A DNA stretch of 64,000 bases from Candidatus Iainarchaeum sp. GTDB taxonomy: Archaea; Iainarchaeota; Iainarchaeia; Iainarchaeales; GCA-2688035. The stretch covers positions 1 through 64,000 of the forward strand of contig JAFCCO010000005.1 in the NCBI GenBank assembly GCA_017610175.1, read 5' to 3'. The notes below the pieces were generated by a model. The model had not been told where the DNA came from, searched no databases, and saw only the letters and a list, made by a program, of their open reading frames with translations. A program made the translations under genes and the position numbers. Positions within the stretch are counted from its first letter, which is position 1, and every line of letters begins with the position of its first letter. Shown piece after piece: positions 34,995 to 43,074 of the stretch.

Positions 34995-35034
34995 GGCTTT
35001 TATTTGTTGCCCTGCATTACTTTTTTGATTCAAA

Positions 35035-35658
35035 ATGCCTTCAACAGCCGAACTCACCGAAAAGTTCATTTCAGAGCATCCCGCAATCAAGGACTGCCTC
35101 AAAAAGGGTCTGATTAATTACTCGGCCCTCTCCCGCTTTATTGCGGCTGAGTTGCCTAAAGGAACATCATCAGAAGCCGTTGCAATTGCCGCAATTCGTT
35201 TCCGTGACGGCATCAAGGACGAAAAGCGCGACCGTGAAATAAGCTCTCTTTTTCGCAGAAGCAATCTTGAGGTCAAGAACAATATCATGCGCTTTACAAT
35301 TGCCAAGCACATTTACCCCGACTCGCTTATCGATATCGAGCGCGAGGTCAAAAAGCACCGCTGGCTTTTCTTTGCAATTGAGGGAACCGAGACAATCACC
35401 TTGCTTGTCCAAAAGCAGTCCGCTCCCCTGATTCAGAAACGCCTTAAGTCATTTATTGTAAGCACAAAGAAAGACCTTTCATTAATCACCTTCACAAGCA
35501 CCGGCATTCAGGAAACCGAGGGGGCTGTTGCTTACCTCACAGGCCTCTTTTTCGAGAACGGAATTAATATTGAGGAATTCATGTCCTGCTATGATGACAC
35601 GCTGATTGTAATCAAGTCATCCAATGTGCCGCGTGCAATGACCTTCCTTAGCTTTTAG
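35035..35658 (+). CDS. ACT-domain protein, possible amino-acid-responsive regulator
   Basis: The 207-residue protein has a helical N-terminal part (about residues 1-55) with basic and acidic clusters, then alpha/beta segments. The final 65 residues (LITFTSTGIQETEGAVAYLTGLFFENGINIEEF) match the ACT fold with the typical G-x-A-x2-L-F-x-N-G-I-x-I pattern. ACT domains bind amino acids. Divergence from the arg operon across a repeat-rich promoter makes arginine control a reasonable hypothesis, though not shown. The N-terminal part may bind DNA, but I see no clear helix-turn-helix. Confidence 0.6.
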   Translation: MPSTAELTEKFISEHPAIKDCLKKGLINYSALSRFIAAELPKGTSSEAVAIAAIRFRDGIKDEKRDREISSLFRRSNLEVKNNIMRFTIAKHIYPDSLIDIEREVKKHRWLFFAIEGTETITLLVQKQSAPLIQKRLKSFIVSTKKDLSLITFTSTGIQETEGAVAYLTGLFFENGINIEEFMSCYDDTLIVIKSSNVPRAMTFLSF

Positions 35659-36008
35659 GCAACGATTTTTGCAACAACACCTGCTGAAACCAGCAGAACC
35701 AGAATTATTGCAAAGTGATGAGCCCTCAAATAGAACTCAACCCTGTATTCCATATTGTGCAGCCACAAAGCAAAGTTTCTTAGCGCAAGCACAAAGTTAA
35801 TTGCCGGCCCGAAAACGTAGAGAAAAACCGTAAGCATGAATGAGGCGTAAACAATTCCCTCGTATGCAACCCTGTTGTCGGTTCTTACAACCTCTGCGGG
35901 GAGGTATTCTGCGAGAACCACAAGCATTAGGTATGTTCGCAAAGTAAAGGTGTCGACCTTTTCACCCCACCATCTTCCTAAACTATGCTTTACGCTGCGC
36001 TCTAACAT
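35655..36008 (-). CDS. small membrane protein, unknown
   Basis: The 117-residue protein has three or so hydrophobic segments (TYLMLVVLAEYL, VYASFMLTVFLYVFG, HHFAIILVLLVSAGVVAKIVA) with basic residues between. It overlaps the ACT gene tail-to-tail by 4 nt. No known family recognised. Confidence 0.55.
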   Translation of the reverse strand: MLERSVKHSLGRWWGEKVDTFTLRTYLMLVVLAEYLPAEVVRTDNRVAYEGIVYASFMLTVFLYVFGPAINFVLALRNFALWLHNMEYRVEFYLRAHHFAIILVLLVSAGVVAKIVA

Positions 36009-36157
36009 TCCTTTTCACCACTCCAAAAATATTTTTTTCCCAAAAATCAGCAAATTTCTGTTGGGAGTATCTTTGAAAGAAAAAAAGGTTTAAATAGCTT
36101 TGCCAACGTTTTGCCATTTGCCCCAAGTTTTTTATTCTGCAGTGCCCTATTTATAAC

Positions 36158-36814
36158 ATGGTGAGAATAGCATCGTTGGGTGTTGCTCCGGGTTTGCCGA
36201 CTTCAAGCAAGTGGAAATCAGCCCTCTTTGACCCGTCCACCGTGCTGCTTCTTTTCTCAAACCTTTCAACAATTTTCTTTGCGGTAACCCTTGGCTGGAG
36301 CCTCTTAACACTAATGTGGATTTACTGGATTCAAAGCGTAATTATTGGAATATTCAACTTCTTCAGAATTCTTTCACTCAAGGATTTTTCAACCAAGGGC
36401 TTTTACATTGGCGGGCGCCCTGTTTCATCAACAGCCTCATCAAAGGTAATAACTGCAGTATTCTTTGCATTCCACTATGGTTTCTTCCACTTTGGCTACA
36501 TGATTTTTTTACTTGCATTCAGTTTTGCGGGTTCCGAGATTGGGCTTGGGGCATTCAACTTTTCCGACATGGGTTACGTGGCGTTTGTTGCGGCACTCTT
36601 TTTTGCAAACCACCTGTTTTCGTTTTTGCACAATCTTTCCCGCGACCAGAAAAAACAGAACATCGGGCGGTTAATGATGTTTCCGTACTTTCGCATTGTC
36701 CCAATGCATCTTACAATAATTTTTGGATTGATGCTTGGCCCGGCAGCAATAATTCTGTTCCTTTTGCTGAAGACGGGTTCAGACCTTGGGATGCACCTTG
36801 TTGAGCACTCCTAA
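36158..36814 (+). CDS. polytopic membrane protein, DUF6498-like
   Basis: The 218-residue protein has about five to six hydrophobic segments. MWIYWIQSVIIGIFNFFRIL near the N-terminus resembles the start of DUF6498 membrane proteins (YWxExxiiGxxNxxK pattern), which is my tentative family match. Histidines in HYGFFHFGY, FANHLFSFLHN and VPMHLTI could be functional. A TATA-like ctatttataac lies only about 10 nt upstream, so a later start (TTG 36176) is possible. Its 3' end overlaps the convergent gene. Confidence 0.55.
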   Translation: MVRIASLGVAPGLPTSSKWKSALFDPSTVLLLFSNLSTIFFAVTLGWSLLTLMWIYWIQSVIIGIFNFFRILSLKDFSTKGFYIGGRPVSSTASSKVITAVFFAFHYGFFHFGYMIFLLAFSFAGSEIGLGAFNFSDMGYVAFVAALFFANHLFSFLHNLSRDQKKQNIGRLMMFPYFRIVPMHLTIIFGLMLGPAAIILFLLLKTGSDLGMHLVEHS

Positions 36815-37464
36815 TTGCCTTTTATGGGAAACACTATGTTCAAATAGCTTGCGCGAATTGTGTGGTCCATATGGTTGAACTTGTCAATTTCTTTTCCGAG
36901 CAATTCGTTTACAATTAGTGTATTGTAAAGGTTTGCCGCCGCAAGAAGCTCACGCCTTCTTGGCGCAAGTGACAGGGGCACTGTTTTGATTCCCGCCTTG
37001 CCCTGGTTCTCAAGGGTTCTTGTAATGTCAGCCAACTCCTCCCCAATTTTTTTCCTTCTGCTTTTTTTCGCATTGCCCATAAGCAAGTCGGTGTAATCCA
37101 GAAGCTGTTTCTTCAAATCCATGAATACCTTGGCGGCTTCAGTGGTTTCAACCCGCCTGTTTGAATTTGTTAGCCTCAGAAGCTTTTTGACCCTGATTCT
37201 TTTTGCAAGAAGCTGCTTGAGCCTTTTTTTGGTCAGCGTATTGAGGCTAAGCGAGTCCACAATAAGGCCGTTCATTTCAATAATCATTGACGCCCTTGAG
37301 GGTTTTTTCTTGGTTTTCACAATCCGCTCTGCCGCATGGCCCCTAAGCGCCCTAATTAGTGGGCTGGGCCCAAAGTAAGTGGTTTGGCTGCGCACTTCGG
37401 TTACGGGGATTTTTCTTGGCGTGCCGCCCCTGCCCCCGCTTTTTCCCGGCTTCTTTGGTTTCAT
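36811..37464 (-). CDS. 217-residue basic protein, unknown
   Basis: The N-terminus is Gly/Pro/Lys-rich (MKPKKPGKSGGRGGTPRK) and the rest mostly helical with many Arg and Lys residues, such as KRLKQLLAKRIRVKKLLRL. Nothing matches a family I know. It may associate with nucleic acid. It overlaps the previous gene tail-to-tail by 4 nt. Confidence 0.5.
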   Translation of the reverse strand: MKPKKPGKSGGRGGTPRKIPVTEVRSQTTYFGPSPLIRALRGHAAERIVKTKKKPSRASMIIEMNGLIVDSLSLNTLTKKRLKQLLAKRIRVKKLLRLTNSNRRVETTEAAKVFMDLKKQLLDYTDLLMGNAKKSRRKKIGEELADITRTLENQGKAGIKTVPLSLAPRRRELLAAANLYNTLIVNELLGKEIDKFNHMDHTIRASYLNIVFPIKGN

Positions 37465-37559
37465 TCAATCTCCAAATAAGTTCTTGTGTTTTGGGTAATT
37501 TATTTGTTTCGCATTCCTTTTCGCAACTCTTTTTAAGCACTTAAGCCATTCTTTTTTTC

Positions 37560-37922
37560 ATGGCTGACTTCTTTGAGCACTCAAAGGCCTATGCTATGAG
37601 GCCGATGCAGATTCTTTCCGAACTTGAAACCGGCCTGAACGGCTGGCGCAGAATTCATCACGACGTTTCAGACAACTTAACAGTTCTCGTTTACCTAACC
37701 GGGATGTTTAGCGGGGCAGGATTCCTTGGCCTGTTTTCACACGGGGCAAGAAAGTCCCTTGTTTTAATCAAAATTGAAAAGCTTGACGACGAGCACTCAC
37801 GCGTTTACTCTGTTGCAGGCGGAACCGAAACACTTTGGGGCTTTGACTTTGGCAGGCACAGAAGAAACGTAATGCACGTTTTCAACACCCTTGATTCAAG
37901 ACGCGGCTATTCAGGGATTTAA
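37560..37922 (+). CDS. 120-residue protein, unknown
   Basis: A compact, probably soluble protein of 120 residues with a central hydrophobic stretch (VYLTGMFSGAGFLGLFSHGA) and a C-terminal alpha/beta part. A TATA-like ctttttaag is about 27 nt upstream of ATG 37560, supporting this start as leaderless. No family recognised. Confidence 0.5.
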   Translation: MADFFEHSKAYAMRPMQILSELETGLNGWRRIHHDVSDNLTVLVYLTGMFSGAGFLGLFSHGARKSLVLIKIEKLDDEHSRVYSVAGGTETLWGFDFGRHRRNVMHVFNTLDSRRGYSGI

Positions 37923-37954
37923 CTTCTTTTTGCATCCCGATTCATTTGATTGAA

Positions 37955-38389
37955 ATGGATTTTAAAATTCGCCCAGCAACCGAGCAGGATCTTGCAGACT
38001 GTGCCCAAATTCTTTTGGACGAGTTTGGGAAGTTTGACAGGGAGTGGACCGCTGAAAAAGCAAACGAAGTGATTGGGGATCTTTTTGAGCGAAACAGGGG
38101 GCTGAATTTCTGCCTTGAACTTGACGGCAGAATAATTGGTGTTCTTTTCTGTTACGCCCACAAATATGTTAAGGGCAAGTATTTGAGGGTAATGGAATTT
38201 GCAGTTTCCTCCGAGTTTCAGGGCAAAGGGTTTGGCCTCAGGGCACTTGAGTTTATTGAAGAGTTTGCAAGGAAAAACGATTTCGTTGCCCTCACACTTG
38301 ACTCCCACGCAAAGCGACCTGCACTCAACTTCTACAAAAAGTTCGGCTTCAAGGAAACCGGATGGGTTTGCCTGGAAAAGGAACTCTAG
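37955..38389 (+). CDS. GNAT family N-acetyltransferase
   Basis: The 144-residue protein begins IRPATEQDLADCAQILLDEF, a typical GNAT start, and has the acetyl-CoA-binding SSEFQGKGFGLRALEFI and the YKKFGFKETG motif near the C-terminus. The start is ATG 37955, not the track's TTG 37946. The acceptor (protein N-terminus, amine or other) cannot be told. No operon partner. Confidence 0.85.
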   Translation: MDFKIRPATEQDLADCAQILLDEFGKFDREWTAEKANEVIGDLFERNRGLNFCLELDGRIIGVLFCYAHKYVKGKYLRVMEFAVSSEFQGKGFGLRALEFIEEFARKNDFVALTLDSHAKRPALNFYKKFGFKETGWVCLEKEL

Positions 38390-38465
38390 CGTTGCTCCCG
38401 GGCAGGCAGTCTGAAATTCAATTTCAGCCAAATGATTTAAATTGATTGGCTGCCAATTAATTATT

Positions 38466-38843
38466 ATGGCTGAAAGCATTCCTGATGAAATTACTCCCCT
38501 TAAGGGGATTAGGGAGAAGGATGTTCCAGTGGCAAAAATTAATGCATGCCTTGCGGATATTGAGCCAGGCTGCACTAATTTGAGCGCATTTGCAAGGCTT
38601 GGGGGCCTTTTTGGGTATCCTCTTGCGGCAAAGGCATATGAGCACGCTTACAGCCTTACCCAGCATGTGAATAATTACTTTCGCAACAACAGGCACTTTG
38701 AAAGGTTTAACGCAAACCAGTTGGGCCACGTTGTTTTTTTTGTTTCAAGAATAAACCGTTTTGAGGGTGAGGCCCCCACTGCAAAGGAGTTCGCTTTCCT
38801 CAACGAGCTTGTTACCGCGATGAAGAAAAAAATCGGGCAGTAA
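38466..38843 (+). CDS. 125-residue protein, unknown
   Basis: A TATA-like gatttaaatt is about 27 nt before ATG 38466, so the track start (24 nt earlier) is rejected. The protein is helical and probably soluble, with AFARLGGLFGYPLAAKAYEHAYSL near the middle. No family recognised. Confidence 0.5.
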   Translation: MAESIPDEITPLKGIREKDVPVAKINACLADIEPGCTNLSAFARLGGLFGYPLAAKAYEHAYSLTQHVNNYFRNNRHFERFNANQLGHVVFFVSRINRFEGEAPTAKEFAFLNELVTAMKKKIGQ

Positions 38844-38884
38844 TTGGCGGTTTGTTAATAATATTTCCGTTTCTCTTTCTTTGT

Positions 38885-39430
38885 ATGGTTCTTGTTCTTG
38901 AAGAAAAAGTCAAGTCCGATTTTCAGGGGACAATAATTGACATTGAAACAATTGGGGACTTTAACCGAAATTTTTCTGATTCAAGGCAGTATGCGCAGAT
39001 TGCCCCGGTCATTTTTGGATTCATTGACTGCAATGGATTGAAAATTTATTGCGCCAGAAGCATTCCCTCCGTTGAAAAGCTTCGCTCGAAAACAAGGGAC
39101 CTTTTGTTGGCGCTTGAGAAACCGTTTTATGCATTCAACTCCCACTTTGAGAAAGGGGTTCTGTTTCACAATTTGGGTGAAAGGGTTGAGTTTGAGCGCG
39201 AGCTCAACAGCAAAAAGTTTGAGGCAAAGAAGCGTGCCGTTAAAGAGCTTGATATCCAGCAGTACGATGACCCGTTCAACGACAACGGCTTGCTCTGCAA
39301 GTACGCGTGGGAGAAAGGGAATTTGGGTGACGCTATGGCCCACAACCGCGCATGTCTCCTGAAGGAAAAGGACATTTTGCTCAAGCGCGGTTTTAGGGAG
39401 CCCGAACCGCTTGAACTTGTTGGCAAGTAA
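38885..39430 (+). CDS. predicted DnaQ-like (DEDD) 3'-5' exonuclease-fold protein
   Basis: The 181-residue protein has TIIDIETIGDF near the N-terminus (the D-x-E motif of DEDD exonucleases), AFNSHFEKG in the middle and DAMAHNRACLLKEK at the end, in the order expected for exonuclease motifs I to III. Start ATG 38885 is chosen because a TATA-like gttaataata is centred about 26 nt upstream; the track TTG 38852 adds a hydrophobic stretch that would be unusual. Whether it acts on DNA or RNA is not clear. Confidence 0.6.
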   Translation: MVLVLEEKVKSDFQGTIIDIETIGDFNRNFSDSRQYAQIAPVIFGFIDCNGLKIYCARSIPSVEKLRSKTRDLLLALEKPFYAFNSHFEKGVLFHNLGERVEFERELNSKKFEAKKRAVKELDIQQYDDPFNDNGLLCKYAWEKGNLGDAMAHNRACLLKEKDILLKRGFREPEPLELVGK

Positions 39431-39474
39431 TTCTTTGCAAATACTTTTTAATCTGATTTCAATCTAGTTCTGCC

Positions 39475-40173
39475 ATGACTTCACTTAGGGCTGAGCTGAA
39501 AAAGTTTGCCGACCCAAAAAAGGCAAAGGTTCTCCAGGGCTTTTTTAAAACAGGGCCCGGCCAGTACGGTGAGGGAGACGTTTTTCTCGGGCTAAAGGTC
39601 GGGGACACAAGATTGGTTGCAAAAAAGTTTACCTCAATGCCGCTTGAAGAGGTTAAGAGTCTGCTTGAGTCAAAGATTCATGAGGAAAGGCTTGCCGCAC
39701 TGCTTGTGCTGGTTGAAAAATTCGGCAAGGCAGGCAATTCCGGGCGAAAGCAAATCTTTGACTTCTACCTTGCAAACGCAAAGAACGTTAACAACTGGGA
39801 TTTGGTTGATTTGTCGGCCCCAAAGATTTCAGGGGAATTCCTGCTTGACAGGGACAGGGCAGTGCTCTTTAGGCTCGTCAGGTCTGAGAATTTGTGGAAG
39901 AAGAGAATCGCAGTCCTTTCAACATTCACTTTCATCAGGAACAACGATTTTGATGACGCGCTTGCAATTTCGGAAATTTTGCTAAACGATTCACACGATT
40001 TGATTCACAAGGCAGTTGGCTGGATGTTAAGGGAGGTTGGAAAGCGCAATTTGGCTGTTGAAGAGGGTTTTTTGAAAAGGCATTACAAGGGCATGCCGCG
40101 AACAATGCTGCGTTATGCAATTGAGCGGTTTCCTGAGGGGAAGAGAAAGGCATATCTGGCGGGAATTGTCTGA
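39475..40173 (+). CDS. DNA alkylation repair (AlkD-like) HEAT-repeat protein
   Basis: The 232-residue protein has the AlkD start (GPGQYGEGDVFLGLKVGDTR), helical repeats and NNWDLVDLSAPKI, a conserved AlkD sequence, and AVGWMLREVGKR and ERFPEGKRKAYL towards the end. AlkD removes bulky or cationic alkyl bases such as 3-methyladenine and 7-methylguanine without flipping the base. A TATA-like ctttttaatc lies about 28 nt upstream of ATG 39475, again suggesting a leaderless mRNA. No adjacent partner. Confidence 0.85.
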   Translation: MTSLRAELKKFADPKKAKVLQGFFKTGPGQYGEGDVFLGLKVGDTRLVAKKFTSMPLEEVKSLLESKIHEERLAALLVLVEKFGKAGNSGRKQIFDFYLANAKNVNNWDLVDLSAPKISGEFLLDRDRAVLFRLVRSENLWKKRIAVLSTFTFIRNNDFDDALAISEILLNDSHDLIHKAVGWMLREVGKRNLAVEEGFLKRHYKGMPRTMLRYAIERFPEGKRKAYLAGIV

Positions 40174-40210
40174 ATGCAAATTGTTTTTGTGTGCCGTGCC
40201 CGGTTGCCTG

Positions 40211-40426
40211 TTATCCCTTTGCTTTAAGTTCACGCATTTTTTTGCTTATTTTTCTGAATCGTTCGCGATATTCTTTAAGTTTTGGTTTAAGTTGTGCAGG
40301 TCGTCCCCATCGGGACACTTTCGCACCAGCCATTGCCTTGCGCAGGGCAGTGATGTTTTCCAAAACCTTTTTCTTTTCACTCTGGAGGCGTGACAGCCTG
40401 CATTTTGAAAAAAATCTTATCGGCAT
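40211..40426 (-). CDS. 71-residue basic coiled-coil protein, unknown
   Basis: The ORF begins MPIRFFSKCRLSRLQSEKKK and is Lys/Arg-rich throughout, with a predicted helix over most of its length. It faces the AlkD-like gene end-to-end and is divergent from the next plus-strand gene. Possible nucleic-acid-binding role; unsupported by homology. Confidence 0.4.
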   Translation of the reverse strand: MPIRFFSKCRLSRLQSEKKKVLENITALRKAMAGAKVSRWGRPAQLKPKLKEYRERFRKISKKMRELKAKG

Positions 40427-40526
40427 TTTGAATCACATCAATATTGTGTATTTTTCTGGTTTATAACCTTGAGTTTGCCTGCGAAACAATAAAATACAAC
40501 CTTGCCCCTTACATAATTGGTTTTAA

Positions 40527-40874
40527 ATGGCTGACATTTCTTTTGACGGCAGGGTTTTCAGGATTGTGAAAAGTAGGGGGGAGAATGCGATGCTTTCCGA
40601 GGGCTCCCTTTTTTACTTTAGGCAGGATGGCAGCAGGGTTGTTGCCGATTATTTTGGGGGAGAAGTTGCCCGCGGACACCTTGAGGGTGAGTTTGAGGAC
40701 GGCAAACTGAAGCATGTTTACATTCAGTACAACCGCCTTGGGAAAAGGTTTTCTGGCAAGGCTGCCGTGGAAATTAAGGAAAAGGAAAATGGCAGGCTTG
40801 AGCTGATTGATGACTGGGAGTGGGACTCCGGCGGAAAGGGGTCCAGTGTAATGGAAGAGGTTTCTGCGAAATAA
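40527..40874 (+). CDS. 115-residue protein of the family often labelled N-acetylglutamate synthase
   Basis: The pattern FDGRVFRIVKS...YFRQDGSRVVADYFGGEVARGHLEGE, then YIQYN, followed by ELIDDWEWDSGGKGSSVMEE, is that of a small beta-rich family seen in bacteria and archaea that databases often name N-acetylglutamate synthase. It has no GNAT motif, and I think that name is a propagated error. Function is unknown. It is not linked to the arg operon at 31.6-34.9 kb. Confidence 0.65.
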   Translation: MADISFDGRVFRIVKSRGENAMLSEGSLFYFRQDGSRVVADYFGGEVARGHLEGEFEDGKLKHVYIQYNRLGKRFSGKAAVEIKEKENGRLELIDDWEWDSGGKGSSVMEEVSAK

Positions 40875-40929
40875 TTATTAATTCAAAAATACATTAGTTG
40901 TTTTGAAAATGATAGTACCACAATCGGGG

Positions 40930-40968
40930 GCCGGGCAAGGCTGTTGCGGCTTTTTTCCTTCTTTTTTC
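40930..40968 (+). terminator. hairpin and T-run downstream of 40527-40874
   Basis: GCCG and CAA (40930-40938) pair with TTG and CGGC (40944-40950), with a 2-nt bulge, followed by TTTTTTCCTTCTTTTTT (40951-40967). This is the most bacterial-looking intrinsic terminator in the window, and the T-rich tail would suit archaeal termination. It also falls within a 34-codon ORF (see findings). Confidence 0.55.
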
Positions 40969-41005
40969 TGGCTTAATGGCACTTACTGCGCGGAGGTGAT
41001 GTTAG

Positions 41006-41200
41006 TTGCTTGATAATCATACATACAATCTGATGGCACAGCTTGTTGAGGAAAACAAAAGCCTTTGGAGAATGAAGGAAAAGTATAAGCAGGATGCCGG
41101 CAAATGTCCTGAGTGCTCTGCCCTTTGGGAAAGGCTTGTAAAGGAAAAGGAAGAGCAGGCCAGGCTTCTGGAGGAAATGCTTAAAATGCACCAGAAATAA
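41006..41200 (+). CDS. 64-residue CxxC protein, conserved in archaea (tentative)
   Basis: It begins at TTG 41006 with GGAGGTGAT about 6 nt upstream, an unusual start supported by the strong ribosome binding site. The sequence (NKSLWRMKEKYKQDA, then CPECSALW, then KEEQARLLEEMLKM) resembles a small archaeal helical family with one CxxC pair, possibly a metal-binding or dimerisation element. Function is unknown. Genes nearby are not informative. Confidence 0.6.
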   Translation: MLDNHTYNLMAQLVEENKSLWRMKEKYKQDAGKCPECSALWERLVKEKEEQARLLEEMLKMHQK

Positions 41201-41247
41201 TTGCATGATGCAAATGCTTAAATTTGACAAAAACAGTAGTGTTGCTT

Positions 41248-41757
41248 ATGCTTAACAAGTTCCAAAAAGTTGATTCCCTTGTTTCAGGCGCTTCAATGCC
41301 TGAGACTCCCGCAGACATTGCTGCACTGCACAAAGAGGGAATAAGGGCCATTGTCTCGCTTGAATCCATGCCCTATGACGTATTGCAGGCTGCAAAGAAG
41401 GAGGGGATTAAGGTAATGGAGCTTCCGCTTGACGAGTACATGCCTCCCTCAAAAAAGGAGGTTCACAAGTTCCTTCGCTTTGTGAACGCAAATGTAAGCC
41501 GGAAGAGAAAGGTTTTTGTGCACTGCTTTCACGGGGTGGGAAGAACAAGGGAAATGCTTGCGTTCTATTTGGTTGGAAAGGGAATTTCTCCGCTTCAGGC
41601 ACACTCAATGGTTGGGGGGGTTGAAACGCTTTTCCAGAAAGAGTTTTTGTTGAAGTACGGTGAAAGGCTTCAGGCTGCAATTAAGAGGGCTAAGGCAAGA
41701 AAGAAGGCTGTGAAAAAGCCAAAAGCTGTGCCGAAAAAAAGGGCAAGGAGGAAGTGA
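41248..41757 (+). CDS. dual-specificity protein phosphatase-like protein
   Basis: The 169-residue protein has the catalytic loop VHCFHGVGRTREML (HCx5R), and an upstream Asp-containing loop (PLDEYMPPS) that could provide the general acid. A basic C-terminal tail (KKAVKKPKAVPKKRARRK) is added. Start ATG 41248 is supported by gcttaaattt centred about 28 nt upstream; the track's TTG 41224 lies next to that box. Substrate unknown: protein Tyr/Ser, RNA 5'-triphosphate or phosphoinositide. Confidence 0.8.
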   Translation: MLNKFQKVDSLVSGASMPETPADIAALHKEGIRAIVSLESMPYDVLQAAKKEGIKVMELPLDEYMPPSKKEVHKFLRFVNANVSRKRKVFVHCFHGVGRTREMLAFYLVGKGISPLQAHSMVGGVETLFQKEFLLKYGERLQAAIKRAKARKKAVKKPKAVPKKRARRK

Positions 41758-42314
41758 TTGCTTTGAATGTGCTTGGTTTGCTTGACAGGAAGAAAACCGC
41801 TTTTGTGCTGGTGGATTTGCAGGAGGCGTTTCGTTCGGAGACATGCGATTTTGAAGGGGTTGTTGCGAACTCAACTATTTTGGTTAAGGCTTCGCAGATT
41901 TTGGGGATTCCGCTAATTGTTACAGAGCAGTATTCCAAAGGATTGGGAAAAACAATTCCCGAGATTGAATTGCCGAATGGAATTAAGCCGATTGCAAAAA
42001 CAAGCTTCAGCTGCCTTGGCTGTGCTGAATTTGCACAGGCTTTGAAGAAAACAGGCGCAAAGAGTGTTGTTCTCTTTGGAATCGAATCCCACATCTGCAT
42101 TCTCACCACTGCGCTTGATGCCTTAAAGGGTGGGCTTGAGGTCCACGTTGCGGCAGACGCTGTTTCGGCAAGAACGGTTATCAATCACGGGCTGGGCTTA
42201 GAGCGAATGCGACAATCAGGGGTTTTCATTGCATCAACTGAAACTGTTTTGTTCCAGCTGATGAAGGATGCGAAAATTGAGGAATTCAAGCAGGTTAGCG
42301 AACTTGTGAAGTAG
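41754..42314 (+). CDS. isochorismatase-family cysteine hydrolase
   Basis: The 186-residue protein has a catalytic Asp in FVLVDLQEAF, a Lys in PIAKTSFSCLG, and a Cys in GIESHICILTTALD, the three residues of the isochorismatase/nicotinamidase superfamily. It may hydrolyse an amide or the isochorismate ether; nicotinamidase is possible but its metal-binding residues are not obvious. GTG 41754 overlaps the preceding stop by 4 nt (GTGA), so translation is probably coupled to the phosphatase gene. Confidence 0.8.
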   Translation: MIALNVLGLLDRKKTAFVLVDLQEAFRSETCDFEGVVANSTILVKASQILGIPLIVTEQYSKGLGKTIPEIELPNGIKPIAKTSFSCLGCAEFAQALKKTGAKSVVLFGIESHICILTTALDALKGGLEVHVAADAVSARTVINHGLGLERMRQSGVFIASTETVLFQLMKDAKIEEFKQVSELVK

Positions 42315-42363
42315 GTTTTGCTCAATAGTCAGTTTAATATTCAACTTTGCGCATACTCTTTGC

Positions 42364-42780
42364 ATGGATTTGATTCTGCAGCTGAAGGATGAGCACAGGC
42401 GCATTCTGAGAATTTTTGAAACAATCCGTGAGATTGTTGGCTCTGACAGGCTTGGTGCAGCAGATTTGGCGGCCTACTTTAGGGAACTTAAGGAAGTGCT
42501 TTCCTCGCACCTGGATGTTGAAAACAAGCTTTTGTATCCAAGGTTTGAGACTGCTAAACCGCCTGAGTTGAAGAAAATGGGTAAGGTCTTTTCATCCGAA
42601 ATGGTTAAGATTGCTGATGATGTCAGGGCGTTCTTTGATGAATACCAGGACAAGGAACTTTCTCTTCTCGGAAAAAGCAATAAATTCAGGAACGCGCTTT
42701 TGGAAATCTTTAACAAGGTCAACAAGAGAATAAGGGTTGAGGAAGACATTCTGTTTCCTGCATACGAGCGCTATTTTTAG
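42364..42780 (+). CDS. hemerythrin-like (HHE) domain protein
   Basis: The 138-residue four-helix bundle has LQLKDEHRRILRIFETIREIV with a first His, LSSHLDVENKLLYP (HxxxE-like), and RVEEDILFPAYERYF at the end. These resemble HHE iron-binding residues, though only some expected histidines are present. A TATA-like gtttaatatt lies about 27 nt upstream of ATG 42364. It may bind a di-iron centre, oxygen or nitric oxide. The reduced number of His residues leaves metal binding uncertain. Confidence 0.65.
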   Translation: MDLILQLKDEHRRILRIFETIREIVGSDRLGAADLAAYFRELKEVLSSHLDVENKLLYPRFETAKPPELKKMGKVFSSEMVKIADDVRAFFDEYQDKELSLLGKSNKFRNALLEIFNKVNKRIRVEEDILFPAYERYF

Positions 42781-42877
42781 CGGTTTTCTCCCTGTTTGCG
42801 TTGCGGGGATACAAATAAATACTTCCTTAAACAATCTAATTAGTTAGGTCGGGGGACTAAGTTTGGAGGAAAACACC

Positions 42878-42964
42878 ATGGACAAATGCTCTAAATGCGG
42901 CATGGAAGTTGAGAAAGTCTGCCCAAAGTGCGGCGGATGCGACAACTGCTGCAGCTGCGAATAA
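42878..42964 (+). CDS. 28-residue Cys-rich zinc-ribbon microprotein
   Basis: ATG 42878 opens MDKCSKCGMEVEKVCPKCGG... ending GCDNCCSCE and TAA. Two CxxC pairs and a C-terminal Cys cluster (CDNCCSC) could coordinate one or two Zn2+ ions. GGAGGA lies 8 nt upstream. The high cysteine density and clean ribosome binding site suggest a real gene, below the length cutoff of the ORF track. It could be a metal-binding or redox peptide. Confidence 0.6.
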   Translation: MDKCSKCGMEVEKVCPKCGGCDNCCSCE

Positions 42965-43074
42965 ATGCACATTAGGCGTATTTCGCATTACGCGACTTTT
43001 ATTTTGCTTTTTTTTTAATAGCGGAAGCCCACTCTCTGCTGCCATTTAAATACATTCCTGTTTCTTTCTTTTTT

